A program made the position numbers and the translations under genes. The notes under the pieces were generated by a model. The model was not told the DNA's origin, searched no databases, and was given only the letters and a program-made list of their open reading frames with translations. This document shows, one piece after another, positions 16,635 to 30,020 of a stretch of DNA of 64,000 bases. The stretch's first letter is position 1; every line of letters starts with the position of its first letter. The stretch is from Tillus elongatus (Eukaryota > Arthropoda > Insecta > Coleoptera > Cleridae), in NCBI GenBank assembly GCA_964006375.1, contig OZ023262.1, positions 93,321,654-93,385,653 of the forward strand. The letters run 5' to 3'.

Positions 16635-17845
16635 TAGCAGTAGTAGTAGTTGTAGTAGTGGTGGGGAGGCTAACGCCAAGCAAGTAGGCCACAATCGGAC
16701 CTTTTTGCCAACCCCAGCAACCATGCTCTACTCTTCCTCGGTTCCGTTGAAAAACCGCCTCGACCTCGAAATAAAGGCCGTGACGATCTTCAATTGGAGG
16801 GTGCTTACCTGATTCCTCTGCAAAGTCCTTGAACCGAACAATTCTGCTCGAAGACTGCCAAAAGCCTTGCATTCACACAGTTAGTGGTAAGACGTTTCTT
16901 CATCCTCGCCGCATTCCTGACAAATGGGATCCCTCTCTGCGCCTATCAATGTGAGGTGACTTCTAAGGGCGCAGGGGCCTGTCAGCACCCCAAGGATGCG
17001 GCAAAGCGTAGGTCGACCACTACCGTGTATCCAGATAGATTTGTCTCTGTCCGGACCTTCCACGAAGTCCCTCGCCTACAACCACCAACCGACCCCCAGT
17101 GCCCCTTCATGGATTCCTCAGTCCACCTGTCTAAGGCAACAGAGACCATCTTTCTAGTTATGCCATCGCAGGCTCCAGGGCACAGAACGGCCGCCCGGAA
17201 CAAAGCCCTGCGAGACTATTCGCTACCTCATTCCCCGCTGCGCCACAGTGTCTCGGAACCCACGCCAGCTGCACCTCCTTTACCCTGGCTAGTCCTTTGA
17301 GGGCGGCAGCGCACTCCTGAACCAGTGTTGACCTGACTCTGGTCGCGCAGACTGCCCCGAAGGCCACCTGGCTATCTGAGCAAATGTATACACATTTCTT
17401 GGGGCTCCTCTTCACATCCTGTCTATTGGCCACAGACAAGATAACGTACACCTCTGTTTCGAATGCCGTGGTATATGCGCCCAGAGCATAACTCTCGCGC
17501 ACCCCCAGGCCCTCGATGTATATTCCTGCCCCGGAAGATTGTTGATCCTCCAGCCGCGATCCGTCGGTAAAACAGACCAGGCTTGCGGGCTGTAATGTAG
17601 CCTCATTTTCCCTCTGGGGATCCTGAGGGTATATGGCATTCTGTACCTTGATGGCAGAAATCGGAATTTCTTTTTCTACCTCCTTGGAGACTCTTGCATG
17701 CCCTATTACTGCTCCCTTTCCGCACCAGTTTCCAGAGTCTCGCATTTTAATATGCGACGCCATAGCCTCTCTTCTGATACAGATGGGAAGCGATGGCAGC
17801 ATCAACAAGAACTCTAACCCGGCTGAGGGTATCGTCCTCATAGAG
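16635..17845 (-). mobile_element. nested LINE, 5'-truncated, with (TAC)n tail
   Basis: Minus-strand frame 17158-17841 (227 residues) starts near the RT end (LPICIRREAMASHIK) and carries RNase H: CFTDGSRLE (Asp), FETEVYVI (Glu), CSDSQVAF (Asp), WVPRHCGAAGNEVAN (His/Asp loop). A second frame 16881-17063 has GVLTGPCALRSHL and the C..C knuckle CQECGEDEETSYH. The 3' end is a (TAC)n tail adjoining 16635. Duplications TAGGGATCGTAG (16623-16634) and TAGGGATTGTAG (17846-17857) flank it. Same family as 12055-12680. RNase H residues look intact, but the rest of the element is absent. Confidence 0.8.
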
Positions 17846-18103
17846 TAGGGATTGTAGAAATAATAAAGTCAAAAGTGGATTAAAAATCCTGTCTAGACAA
17901 GACAAGACAACAAGAGTTAGGGACGTGGTGAAGCAATGCCAGCGAGGGGTTTCCGCCACATCTATAGGTGTCAAGGGGGTGTTTAGGGGGTACGACCTGA
18001 AATAAAGGGGAGTCGCCACAGTGCCGGTTGATGTCAGATCGCAGCCACCGGTCTGCGGAAAAAAGATTCACCTCCGCTATGAAAAAAAAAATCCGCGAGA
18101 AAT

Positions 18104-19091
18104 GACGGACATGCTTTCATGATAACACAAGAGAAACTGGTGATTTCAGCCTACGATGAGTGGCTTTGTGTTCCGAACCGCATCACTAACGAATTAGTAG
18201 CTGGTTAAGAATCTGATTCACAAACCAGTTTAGTTTCTTTTGAGTTGTTCCATGTGTAGGTGGCGTTAAAAGGTTATACTTTTTACAAAATTGGATGTCT
18301 TACATTAAAAAAGATGTTTAAAGTGAAAACATTTCTATGAAAATTCGCTACCATACCGTAGTTGCTACTTCCCGACTTTTCCTAATCACACCAACTTATA
18401 CTTATAATTAATTTCAATGAACGATATTTGAAAGATAATTGACTATATACACTATAATAAATAAAGAAAGTCTCCAATCATATTTATAGGTTCACTTCTA
18501 CTTGCCCCAAATATTTAAAAGATGTAGGTAAATGTTAATTTGGAGTTATTATAGCGCAGAATTTATGACGCTCTTGTATTCAAACATTCCTGAATAACCG
18601 TAACAGAAATGACCGGCAATATATTTATTATTCATACTACGATATCCTAGCAAAGATTATATTATATCCTAAAATATAACTATTGCTCATATTAAATTAT
18701 CCACATCGAATACAGATAAAAATCAGTCGTAAAACACTAATATAAAATTCCTGTCCATCTAGAAAGCATGATTCGTGAAAGAACTGTATAAAGTTATAAG
18801 TAGGAGCAATAAAGTCCCTGAAAACGATAAAGTATGCTGGCCTACATATACACGGGTATCCTAGAATTATAATGGAAAGGAACTTTATCGGGCACTATAT
18901 TTTCAAACGAACCATATCACTGGAACCACTTGTAGCAAGGGAAGCATATAAAAAATAGTTAGGGATAGTTCGACAGTCAATCTTACAACCGACTCTTGAC
19001 TAATTCGACGGAAACTGAAATGTGATTGAGATGTGCCTGGTAAAAGTCGGAAAGTTTTTCTGTTCAGAGCGTAGGATCTTTGGTCCTTTAT
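18104..19091. other. spacer with one TCE 3' end
   Basis: No gene seen. A plus-strand TCE 3' module lies at about 18337-18380 (GAAAATTCGCTACCATACCG, hairpin mutated). The rest is anonymous AT-rich sequence. Confidence 0.4.
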
Positions 19092-19774
<683 letters not shown>

Positions 19775-20089
19775 AGTGTGTTCACTTTTCAAGTTATACA
19801 TGTTTGATTGCCAATTACGGGTAGAAAAGCTTATTTAACATTTTTAAACCCGTGATAAAAACTTACATTAAATACCAACGTTATTTTTTTGTGTTTAACT
19901 AGTTTTTTTATGTTTCTTATTAAGGTATATCAGAAACTGTGTTAGCCTCGCCGGCCATTAGCAGGCTAAAATGTACATTGTAATTCTATAAATTATTGAC
20001 ATTGACTTGAATATCATGACCACATCTAATATTTAATATTGTATAAAACTGGGTGAGTTACATCAGCTATTAGTTCATTCATTTATACA

Positions 20090-20092
<3 letters not shown>
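19775..20092. other. gene-free spacer
   Basis: Anonymous AT-rich sequence between a truncated TCE and a TA tract. Contains TAGCCTCGCCGGCC...AGGCTA, a weak inverted repeat near 19946-19968. Confidence 0.35.

Positions 20093-20185
<93 letters not shown>
20093..20185. repeat. (TA)n tract, left of mariner A
   Basis: 93 bases, abutting the mariner end GTGGCACATTGAGAAC. Confidence 0.95.
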
Positions 20186-20188
<3 letters not shown>

Positions 20189-22099
20189 GCACATTGAGAA
20201 CGAAACAGACCGATTTGCGCCCAGAGATTTTTTTTTTAAGAAACCCTGAAACTCGTCAATTTTAATAGTGAAGGGGACATGTTTTGACATAAAACTCAAC
20301 TTTTTCACATCAACCCCTTAAGGGTGGTGATAACAACCCTTATATTTTAAATAGGAAACATAGGTCGAGTGTTACATCATTTGAAAGCTCTTTCTTTTCT
20401 AAATTCAGCACACTAATATTTTTGGAAGTTTTATCAACTCGTTTAAAAATTATTCACAGTTGCAGATGCAAAAACGCATTTCACTCATTCCGATAAGAAT
20501 TGTGCTGATACTTAATGTTTTGTTGGTTTGTAAACAAAAAATTGACCATCAGGACATTTCTTATCGAAATGAGATAAATACGGTTTATTATTTCAGTTTA
20601 TCGATAGGTTTGATACTTGATAGTACTACCCAAAATTAATTTTACAATGGTGTATTCTGTAGAATAAAGATTTGAAATAATTACTCTTTTTTTCAAAAAC
20701 GGTGACTGTGCCAAACGTACCGCAAATTTGTTCAATGAACGACTTCCGAACAGACATGTTAACAGAAAATACATTTTGGAGTTAGTTGCAAAGTTTCGAC
20801 AAAGTGGTTCAGTAGCCAAGAAAAAACGGGATCCTGAACGTGAATTTTCGGTTAGAAATGAGACTACTGAGATTGAAGTTTTAGGACAAATTGCTCCAGA
20901 CCCAACTTTAAGCACGAGAAAATTGGCCACTATTTCAAACTTAAAAAAAAGAACTATTCAGCGAATATTGAAGCATCATAAATTTCACCCGTATAAAATT
21001 CATCTTGTACAACAACCGAATGAAGATGATTTTGATCGGCGGCTGGAGTTTTGTGAAGTTATGACTGCACGAATAGATGATAACTGGAACCTTCTGTTCA
21101 ATATCTGTTTTTCAGACGAGTGTACGTTTTTATTAAACTCCACAGTCAATCGTCATAATTGTCGTTATTGGGCAGAAAATTATCCAAGAGACTTTCAAGA
21201 AGTCCACACTCAAACTCCACAGAAATTGAATGCCTGGAATGTAATTTTTGGAGACCGTTTAATCGGACCATTTTTTCTTAATGGTAATTTGAGTGGCGAA
21301 ACGTATTTGGAGTTGCTAGAAGATATCGTTTACCCTCTAGTAATTGACATTGTTAAAAATGATGATCGCTATCAAGAAAACCAGTTAGTATTTCAACAAT
21401 ACGGAGCTTCTCCGCATTTTTCACAACTTGTAAAGGAGTTTTTAAACAGAGAGTTTCCCGGACAATGGATTGGGCGTAGAGGTGCTATCGAGTGCCACCC
21501 TAGATCACCGGATTTAACTCCTTTAGTCTTATTTCTATGGCGCCATTTAAAGAGTAGAATTTACGGAACAGAACCGGAGTCTCTGGGAGAATTACAACGA
21601 CGCATTGTTGAAGAATGCCGTCTAATAACTCCACAAATGCTTCAGAATGTCAGAGCTCATTTTGCACAAAATTTGTACTTTTGCATGGAAGCTGGTGGTC
21701 AACAATTTGAACACTTACTTAACTGAATAAACATTTTTGAACGTTTGGTTTTGTTTTTTAGTTTTTTTAACGAAAAATTGACTAATTTGTGCATTCTTAT
21801 CAGAATGAATAAAATACGTTCTTGCAACTCCAGCTGTGAATAATTTTTAAACGAGTTGATAAAACTTCCAAAAAATTAGTGTGCTGAATTCAGAAAAGAA
21901 AGAGCTTTCAAATGGGCCGATCCGTGTTCCCTATTTAAAATATAAGGGTTGTTATCACCACCCTTAATGAGTTGATGTGACAAAGTTGAGTTTTATGTCA
22001 AAACAAGTCCCCGTCAATATTAAAATTGACGTGTTTCAGCGTTTCTTAAAAAAAATTCTCTGGACGCAAATTGGTCTGTTTCGTTTTCAATGCGCCACC

Positions 22100-22102
<3 letters not shown>
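20186..22102 (+). mobile_element. DD41D mariner copy A, near full length
   Basis: About 1.92 kb between TA tracts. Terminal inverted repeats of roughly 330 bases: the left GGCACATTGAGAACGAAACA faces the right TGTTTCGTTTTCAATGCGCC in complement, and pairing extends through the GGTGATAACAACCCTTATAT and AGTTTTATCAACTCG blocks. Long repeats of this kind are known from Tc3. It contains one transposase frame (20647-21726). Confidence 0.9.
20647..21726 (+). pseudogene. mariner transposase, inactivated (copy A)
   Basis: The family start codon is at 20647, by comparison with copy C (MVYSVEERVEII), but codon 7 here is TAA, so the long frame opens only at the in-frame Met at 20728 (332 residues). It has an N-terminal helix-turn-helix region, the HHKFHPYKIH and EDDFDRRLEFCE motifs, and first catalytic Asp in FSDECTF (residue 130). 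The second Asp is replaced by Tyr (FQQYGASPHF, 225) and the third by Val (LTPLVLFLW, 267). The 41-residue gap between them gives the DD41D class, the spacing of rosa-like mariners. The longest frame of the family is therefore catalytically dead. Confidence 0.85.

Positions 22103-22179
<77 letters not shown>
22103..22179. repeat. (TA)n tract, right of mariner A
   Basis: 77 bases, followed by (GTAT)n and GTAACACACATAACTAATAG, a boundary also seen at 55052. Confidence 0.95.
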
Positions 22180-22191
<12 letters not shown>

Positions 22192-22289
22192 GTATGTAAC
22201 ACACATAACTAATAGACGTTTATTTCTGTAAATCACAAAATTATAGTATATATAGTAATATTATGGTAGTGAATTTTCATCAAAAAAAC

Positions 22290-23262
<973 letters not shown>

Positions 23263-23612
23263 TCTAAAAATACCTTTTACTAAATCTGACAAACTGAATT
23301 TATTTAGGTACAACTTTGCTCTTGCCCACCCAAGATTTGACCCATCTAGATTAAAAACTAAGTGAGATATAACAGATTGAAGTTTGTTTTTGAATATTGT
23401 TTTTAAAGTTAACACAAAAAACTGCACAAAAGTTTTCACAAGTCACACTATTTATCTCAGATTTCACATTTCAGCTTCCGCTCAGACAGAAAGCAACGGT
23501 TTCTTACTTAACTAGCCTGCTGTAAAACGAGACGTCCGTTATTAGGCGCACAGTTTCAGCGTTAATCTGAAGGTTGGTCTTTTAGACACAGCATAAGCAC
23601 AACACTGTAAGA

Positions 23613-23618
23613 TTTATT
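23613..23618 (-). promoter_or_regulatory. polyadenylation signal overlapping the stop
   Basis: AATAAA on the minus strand. It shares the TAA stop codon of the terminal exon (CAA TAA ATC), leaving room for only a very short 3' untranslated region unless a later site is used. Confidence 0.5.
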
Positions 23619-23732
23619 GTAGGACAAAAGGCAATATAATCAGTGCCAGGATGACAAGCGTCGGCCTTACAACTTCCTCGGAACTGTAGTACTCATCTTC
23701 CTGGAACAGCGAATCCGGCTGATCGTCTAGAT
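23614..23732 (-). CDS. host gene, terminal coding exon (GPI-anchor-like tail)
   Basis: Begins after a minus-strand acceptor (TATTTGTTTTCAG) and ends at TAA. It encodes LDDQPDSLFQEDEYYSSEEV, then a hydrophobic stretch (PTLVILALIILPFVLQ) ending the protein. An acidic, Tyr/Ser-rich segment followed by a short C-terminal hydrophobic tail with no basic stop-transfer is the usual shape of a GPI-anchor signal; this is inference. The first two bases complete a GAT codon with the last base of exon 27121-27171, keeping one frame. I do not recognise the protein. Confidence 0.65.
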
Positions 23733-24053
23733 CTGAAAACAAATAGATACTGTGTTTTAGCAACAAGTAAGGATGTTTTAGCAACAAGTAAAAATGTGAA
23801 TAAAGCAATATTTGTAATAATAAGGTTAAGAAGACAAAGTGGTCTTAAATAGTTTTTAAGCCTATTACACAAGGAGGTGTGTGATCTTTAAACAGTCGTG
23901 ATCATAGTACTAGCATATTTTGCATAATATTTGACGTGTTGTATAAAGTGAATCAACGATTGAATAAAGTAAGTTTGTCGTTTATCTGTAAAGGTTTCAA
24001 AAAAGCTGTCCCAAGGTCCGTAGTTAGACACTTCACGTAAAAAGACTTTTTAG

Positions 24054-24169
24054 CGAATTTTCATTTTAAAAAATCGCTAATAGAGAGGTCACGATGAAAA
24101 GCTTTTGAAAAAATGTCTTCATATGAGCGGAAATTTGGGCCCCTAGAACCCAAAACCAAGGTCCGCTAA

Positions 24170-24240
<71 letters not shown>

Positions 24241-25222
24241 ATGTATGTATGTATCCGAGCGATAACTCAAAAAATACTAAACTGAGTTCAATCAAACTTG
24301 GCAAAAATCTTGTTAAGGCAAAAAACGAGGTCGAGTTCGTTAATGAGCCTTTGTGCTCAAGTTTTTCCGCTGGAAAACCGGGCAAAACTTTTTGAAAACG
24401 CTGTATTTTTTAACTTATTTAAGTGAGTAGAATGGATTTTTACACATGTATAGAGCCTTCAAAGATCTTCTTACGTATTAACTTTGAGGCGTTTCTCTTA
24501 ACACAAATTTCAGTTATCCTGAATTAAAGAAATTTCAAAGGTACGACACGCTCATAAAAGTTTATTAAGGCGTTGTGTAGTGTGTGTGAGAGGAGCTGAT
24601 ATAACGAATGTCTTAGTTTGTTTTCTGTGAATGTTGGAAAGCTACAAAATTTGCCTAATAAACTGAAACAGTCAGAGTTGTCAGTTTCAAAATTTTATTA
24701 CACGAAGTTGGGAAGTTTCCCTCGTTAAGAAAATTAACGGTAATATTTATTTCTATAATTGATTTGTTATTCAAAAGATATATGGTAAAATCGGCAGCTA
24801 AAAGGTTGAAGTCTGATTTTGAGTTGTGATCCAAATAATAACTAAATAAGTTGAATAAAACTTTCACAATTATAACACTTTTTGTGAATTTAGTCTAGAG
24901 AGATTTTTCTATAAATTTGGCATTTTGAGATGAGTAACAACACAATTCTTGGTCACGTGGTCAGAAATTAAATTCGTATTGGTTTGTTCTGTTATTTGCA
25001 TTCTTATAGCAAATGGCGCGGTTTATGTAGCGTCATATGTCATATCAATTTATATTTATTTTAGGTTATTGAGAGAATAGGTTGTTTTTCGATTAGTAAT
25101 TTCAGTTTATATGAAAAGGTTGTGAATTAGATTATTGCTTTGTTTGATCGTATTGTGAAATGAGTGTGTTGTCCAAGACCCTAACCTTTAAAATAAGTTA
25201 TGTTCAATTCTTTTACACAGGA
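24054..25222 (+). mobile_element. TCE subfamily 2, plus downstream body
   Basis: Hairpin TAGCGAATTTTC...AAAAAATCGCTA, the GATGAAAAGCTTTTG 5' module, TA core 24174-24234, and a body starting CCGAGCGATAACTCAAAAAA. The far part (about 25060-25222: GAGAATAGGTTGTTTTTCG, TTGTCCAAGACC) is shared with 46845-47022, so both belong to one long form. No canonical 3' hairpin was found at its end. Confidence 0.65.
24174..24234. repeat. (TA)n core of a subfamily-2 TCE
   Basis: 61 bases, followed by GTGTGTATG and (TATG)n. Confidence 0.95.
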
Positions 25223-25234
25223 ACAAAAAACTGA

Positions 25235-25321
25235 AACTAACTCCGGATATGAGTTCTAGGGGACCTTGTGTGCACTCATTTGAAAAACTATTTGCAAAAT
25301 TCAAATGTCGCGGTCTCCTCA
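25235..25321 (-). mobile_element. TCE 5' module, cut by a SINE
   Basis: ACTAACTCCGGATATGAGTT, CACTCATTTGAAAAACTATT, GTCTCCTCATT: an inverted 5' module without an adjoining TA core. Its hairpin end is on the other side of the SINE fragment (TGATTTTTTTCTACC at about 25503). Confidence 0.6.
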
Positions 25322-25501
25322 TTATCGGTTCCGTGTCCATGCGATGTTGGACACGTTAAAGATCCCTACCCTCCTTACAGAAAGGCAGGGGTTCGTCAAA
25401 ATTTCCAGGATAGTGAGGTGAAACTGCTCCCTGGCGTCGGTGATTGGCCATAGTCGCGGAAATAGGCCGACGTTAAAGAAACAAAACACACACACACACA
25501 C
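25322..25501 (+). mobile_element. tRNA-derived SINE, 5'-truncated
   Basis: Matches the 3' half of the SINE at 48803-49138: CACGTTAAAGATCCCTACCC, AAACTGCTCCCTGGCGTCGG, TAGTCGCGGAAATAGGCCGA and the tail CGTTAAAGAAACAAAACACA, ending in (AC)n. The tRNA-like head is missing. It splits a TCE 5' module. Confidence 0.75.
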
Positions 25502-26117
25502 ATTGATTTTTTTCTACCAAATTTTACTAAAAATTATAGACTATTAAACGATAAACTCTATAATTAAAAATGCTGCCAAAGTGTTAGACGAAGGGTCTAT
25601 TGAAATGAATTTTCCGCAAATATTGTAGTTAAATGAAGGACAATAATGCCTGAAGCTGAAGTTTGGGGTTTTCTGGAACGCATTTCTCGCGACATTGACT
25701 CTACATAACCTGTATTATTTTAAGAATCTTTGCCTAAGTGTTGTCAATTTCGACGTTTCAAATTGCGACTTTGAGTTTTAGGAAGAAAAATTATGAAGTT
25801 TTAAAAGTAATGTTCTAGAATTTCTTGACTTTTTGCGCCAAAAATCTATGTCTGTAGTATACAATAGATTTTGTTATCCACACAAAATATTTTGGTTTTG
25901 TGTGTTTCTCTGGTAATCAGTGACACCCAACCCACATTTTTCGGGAGAAACCAGTCCGATTTTCCTGACCAACGAATCTGTCCAAGGCACTTACAAAGGA
26001 AGGTACCTACCAAATTTCATCAAAATCGGCTATTTATTTTTTGAGTTATCGGTGTAACTTCAAAATGTTGAAATCCCGATCTCCTCATTGTTAAACTTTT
26101 TCTACGAAAATTCACTA
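25502..26117 (-). mobile_element. TCE lacking its TA core
   Basis: Long-form interior (paired CGACGTTTCAAATTGCGAC and TTTGAGTTTTAG motifs), then the body module (CATCAAAATCGGC...TTTTTTGAGTTATCGGTGTAA). This runs directly into the 5' module (AATCCCGATCTCCTCATTG) and terminal GAAAATTCACTA with no TA between. It shows that the core can be absent or lost. Confidence 0.6.
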
Positions 26118-27118
26118 AAAAGAAAATGATATATATGTATATATGAAACATGGAGCTTAGATTTTTTCTGTTTAATGAAATATATCGATTCTTCATCATT
26201 TCATTATGGCCAAAATGAGACTTTTGACGCTCTGGCAGTATAACTAACACCTGCTAATTTGTGCTATGCTTGTACGTGACTTCATTAATAATTTGAGAAC
26301 TTAGAAATATCAGATTAATACAGTTATATGAGAAAAACTTCTGCGAACCATTAATTAGATTTCGCTATCGACTTATAAAGTTCTAACTCACAACCGATAT
26401 CTCTATTTTGGTTTTTGTTTGACAGAATTAGTACAAACTTTGAAACCGATCTTGAAATCCTCACTGCTCCTAATTTATGTTAGTAAACTTTAGTGACGCG
26501 AAATCTCAGAACATTCATACTATTAAATAAATTTACTAGTTTGCCAACAAACAACGTTGAATATTCAACCAGTTTATGAACATATGCACTAACAGACGTT
26601 ACCCAACGGGAAATATTCGCGATATAGTTGGGATGTTCGCTATAATTTTTATAATTACACTCTTTGATGAATTACGCTATTAGACTTCTTTTTATGTGTA
26701 TATGTAAAAAGTATGATACACAAAACCAATCCAAGTGATTTAGCTGACAAAAGAAGAATAACGATTAGTATTAAGTCTGTCACTCCTGAGATGTTGTCTA
26801 ACGTTAGAAAACAGATCAGTTTTTCTACAAAATTTTCCGAAAAAACAATGTGTATCTCACAAACTAACTAATTTATTTCGGATAAATTTGGTAGACCTAT
26901 TTCCCTGTTAAATACATAGCCACGTACCAAAATATAAACTTCTAGGTTTATATAAAAATTAGTTATTCAAATTTGAAAAATTTAGTGAAAATTCGCTACC
27001 ATAACGCACTTCCTACGTTCTGAACTTCCATTAAAACTGGACAAACACACATACACAACTTAATATTTTTCTTAAATAAAGAAATGTTTGTTTTTCAAAC
27101 AAACCGAAAATATTACTC
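26118..27118. other. intronic spacer with a TCE 3' end
   Basis: No gene seen. A plus-strand TCE 3' module lies at about 26985-27028 (GAAAATTCGCTACCATAACG, then CACTTCCTACGTTCTGAAC), preceded by TCE-like interior from about 26820. Confidence 0.4.
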
Positions 27119-27120
27119 AC

Positions 27121-27171
27121 CTGTTATGCTTTCTGCGTCACTGGCAACCTCATTTGATGTTTTATATTTGC
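27121..27171 (-). CDS. host gene, internal 51-bp exon
   Basis: Minus-strand acceptor CTTTTCTTGCAG and donor CAG/GTGAGTAATA border 51 bases encoding KYKTSNEVASDAESIT with split codons at each edge (phase 1 on both sides). It joins in frame to 51493-51537 upstream and 23614-23732 downstream. A small symmetrical exon of this kind could be skipped without changing frame. Three exons with the same phase and good junctions are unlikely to arise by chance in this AT-rich setting, though no homologue is recognised. Confidence 0.6.
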
Positions 27172-27528
27172 CTGCAAGAAAAGAAATATGTTTTATGAAG
27201 GAAAAAGACTGATACACATCGATATTACTCCTACATGGCCACAACGTGTGGAAGTATGGTATTGGTGCCAGAAATGCTGAAATTGTTTTTTACAAAACTG
27301 AGTAAAAAATTCAAAAGATATAGAAAACATGATTTCGCAACGCGAATTTTTGTTTTAGTGTCCCAGTCGGTCGGTAAGTCGGTGTGTACGTCATTTTGTT
27401 AGTACGCAGGATAACTTTCGAATAAACTGAAATATCCTCTACAAGCTTAGTTCACAGTTAGTACCCGACAAATAAACGCTTCGTATTGTTTTCGGATAAA
27501 ACCGCTTAAGAGAGCAGGGGTGAAAATT

Positions 27529-29155
27529 TCGGGGTGAGCCCCGAGAAAGCAACCGTCGTGCCGTTTACGATGAGGGGGAAGTGTGAAAGCCACAGAACTC
27601 TCACTCTATACGGTAGGAGCGTTCCAATCGCCAGGGAGGTAAAATATTTTGGGGTCGTATTGGACTCTAAGCTAACCTGGAATGGTCACATTGGAAAAAT
27701 ACTGCGTAAGGGAGTCATGACCTAAGCCGTCACTAGGCGGCTATATGGAAAAACGTGGGGACTAAGACCTAGTATGGCTTACTGGCTGTACACAAGGGTG
27801 GTCAGACCATCGTTAACATATGCGGCACTGGTCTGGTGGCCTAAGGTGACACAATCCAGTGCCAAACAAAAACTAGGCAAGATCCAAAGGATGGCTTGCC
27901 TAGGCATCACAGGGGCCATGTCTTCAACCCCAACAGCCGCCATGGAGGTGTTGCTGGATCTACCCCCCCCCCCCCCCTACGCTTAGTTATTATGGGAGAG
28001 GCCAGGCTAGGACTATACAGACTAGCCTGCAATGGTAGACTGAAGATCAACCCAGGCTTCAGGGGCCACTGCAAAATTCAGGAGATCGTGAAGGAGCCCA
28101 TGCTTGAAATGAGGTCAGACTTCGCGAGCCCGCGAATGTGCAGGGAAAACAACTTTACAGTGGAAATCCCTGATCGCGAGGCATGGCGGGAGGAGACGCC
28201 GGGCATGCCACGGGATGCGCTCGTCTGGTTCACGGACGGATCTGGCGGTGAGCGTGGGACGGGGGCAGGTGTTTACTCGGAAGGACCGAGGGTAAGTCAT
28301 AGTATTTCCCTCGGAGCCCATGCAACGGTGTTTCAGGCCGATATGTACGCCATCCTGCACTGTGTGCGGGAGAACAAGAGGAGGGGCTACACCAACAAGT
28401 GGATCCTCATATCCACAGACAGCCAGGCAGCCCTTAAGGCACTAAGTAGCCCACGGGTAAATTCCTGGCTGGTGAGTGAGTGCCGAGACGAGACGAGACG
28501 AGCGACCTGGCTGGGCAGAATGAGGTGACTCTCATCTGGGTGCTGGGTCACTCGGTGGTTAAAGGCAATGAAGAAGCTGACAGTCTCGCGACGAGAGGGT
28601 CAGCAGAACCATTTATGGGACCAGAACCGGCTCTGGGCGTGTCAAAGAGCACTGCCAGGGGAGCCATTAAGTCCTGGGTCAGAAACCAACACAAGGTGTA
28701 CTGGGCGGACTGTCCAGGGCTCAGACATGGGAAGTCAATAATTGACGGACCCAGTTCAAAGAGAGCTGTGGAGCTGCTAAACCTTAGCAGAGGACAGCTC
28801 AGAAACACAACAGGTCTCTTGACGGGACACATGGCCGTCAAGAAACACCTGCATAAAATGGGGCGGTTCGAAGGGGACCTCGCATGCAGACTCAGCGGCG
28901 AGGGGAGGAATCAGCCCAGCACATCTTGTGTGAGTGTATAGCTCTGGACCGGAAAATACAACTGATCTACGGTCACCCCAGACCGGAGACAGAGCAATAT
29001 AAAACTTCACCCTACCAATCGCTGTGCAGACTAGTTCAAGGCACAGTGATCTTGGAATGGGTGGAGTAAGACTAAGGGTATGCACAATCAACCAAGGGTT
29101 GCGGTGCTATCGGGGCGGCAAGGCCGCGGACGAGCCCTGAAGGAACAAAAAAAAT
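27529..29155 (+). mobile_element. LINE with RNase H, 5'-truncated, 11-bp duplications
   Basis: GGGTGAAAATT at 27518-27528 and 29156-29166 flank the insertion, which ends GGAACAAAAAAAAT. It is GC-richer than its surroundings. It starts in the RT thumb region and runs through RNase H to a C-terminal zinc knuckle. It differs from the LINE at 16635-17845 in sequence but has the same domain order (I/R1-like group with RNase H). Confidence 0.85.
27534..29069 (+). pseudogene. LINE ORF2 remnant: RT end, RNase H, zinc knuckle
   Basis: Frame 27534-27725 has VKYFGVVLDSKLTWNGHI. Frame 27774-27986 has YTRVVRPSLTYAALVWWPKV and ends at a C run (27962-27977) that shifts the frame. Frame 27896-28528 holds RNase H: VWFTDGSGG, FQADMYAILHC (Glu replaced by Asp at the usual second position) and STDSQAALKAL. 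A CGAGA repeat near 28485-28502 shifts it again. Frame 28480-28941 gives WVLGHSVVKGNEEADSLAT and LTGHMAVKKHL. A last shift gives EESAQHILCECIAL to the stop at 29067. Not functional. Confidence 0.8.
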
Positions 29156-29166
29156 GGGTGAAAATT

Positions 29167-30020
29167 ACCACTTTTTCGTTAAATCTTTACTAATACCTCT
29201 GCAAGTTGAATCATAATTTGTAGATAGCTCTGACAATGTACTCTTGTGAGAAAGACATTCCATGACATGAATGAGGGTCCATGATATTCATACTCCTTAC
29301 CCATAAACTTCTGAAACGTTATATTACTTGAGTTTTAACAACAAAATGTCAATTTTCGCCAAATCACCCCTCATTTATCCCCTACTCTCTGAAGCGATCT
29401 TACCCGAAAACAATTCGAAGCGTTCGTACTTTCACACCTATTAACAATGTTGAAGTAATACTGCTCCAAATTGACTCATAAATTCGTTTTGGCTGTGAAA
29501 ATCTGCTCTCCGCAGAGACTTTTTCATGAAATGCATTTGGGGCCGATGATTTATATTAATGTAAAATTGGCCTTGACTGACCTTTGAAGGTCATCACCAA
29601 AATCAAATATAAGGTCACAACATACAACCAGTAAAAAATGCTGGAGCTCTTCTCTCGAACTTGTTTCTTCGCGCCATGAACTTTTCGAGTTATTCCGCTA
29701 TTTATTTACTTTTGGGATACCACAGGAGTGCCGACTTCACATTAACAAACCCTACCCCATTCTGGTTTTATGAAATGGGAATTTCACAACGAAAAGGATA
29801 AAAGAAGTAACTAAGCTCTACGTATTCTTAATAATCTAACAGTCGTATTCTTTCAAAAGTAATTTCATGCCCCATCCTCTCATATTCAACGCTTACTTCA
29901 ATTTCAGTTAATCCGTAAAAGTCTAATTATTTGGTATTACCTGTCTGTGTGGGTAGTTCTATTGCTATATCGGCTGAAATTATGGGTTTTAATTACAGAC
30001 GCTGATTGGTAAGTGTAATA
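29167..30020. other. gene-free intronic spacer
   Basis: Lower TCE content than elsewhere; no repeats or genes recognised. Possibly original intron sequence. Confidence 0.4.

Larger units (their letters stand above)
15641..18090 (+). mobile_element. R1-like LINE, 5'-truncated, split by another LINE
   Basis: Flanked by 13-bp duplications ATCCGCGAGAAAT (15628-15640 and 18091-18103). It begins in the reverse transcriptase and ends with a GC-rich 3' region (17858-18081) and an A9 tail. The 3' region contains CAGCGAGGGGTTT and AGGGGGTACGACC. The middle (16635-17845) is a minus-strand LINE inserted later, with its own duplications. Confidence 0.8.

Noticed and set aside
16558..16872. Frame with runs of Thr or Val near 16630
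   Set aside because: Caused by the (TAC)n tail of the nested LINE read in both directions.
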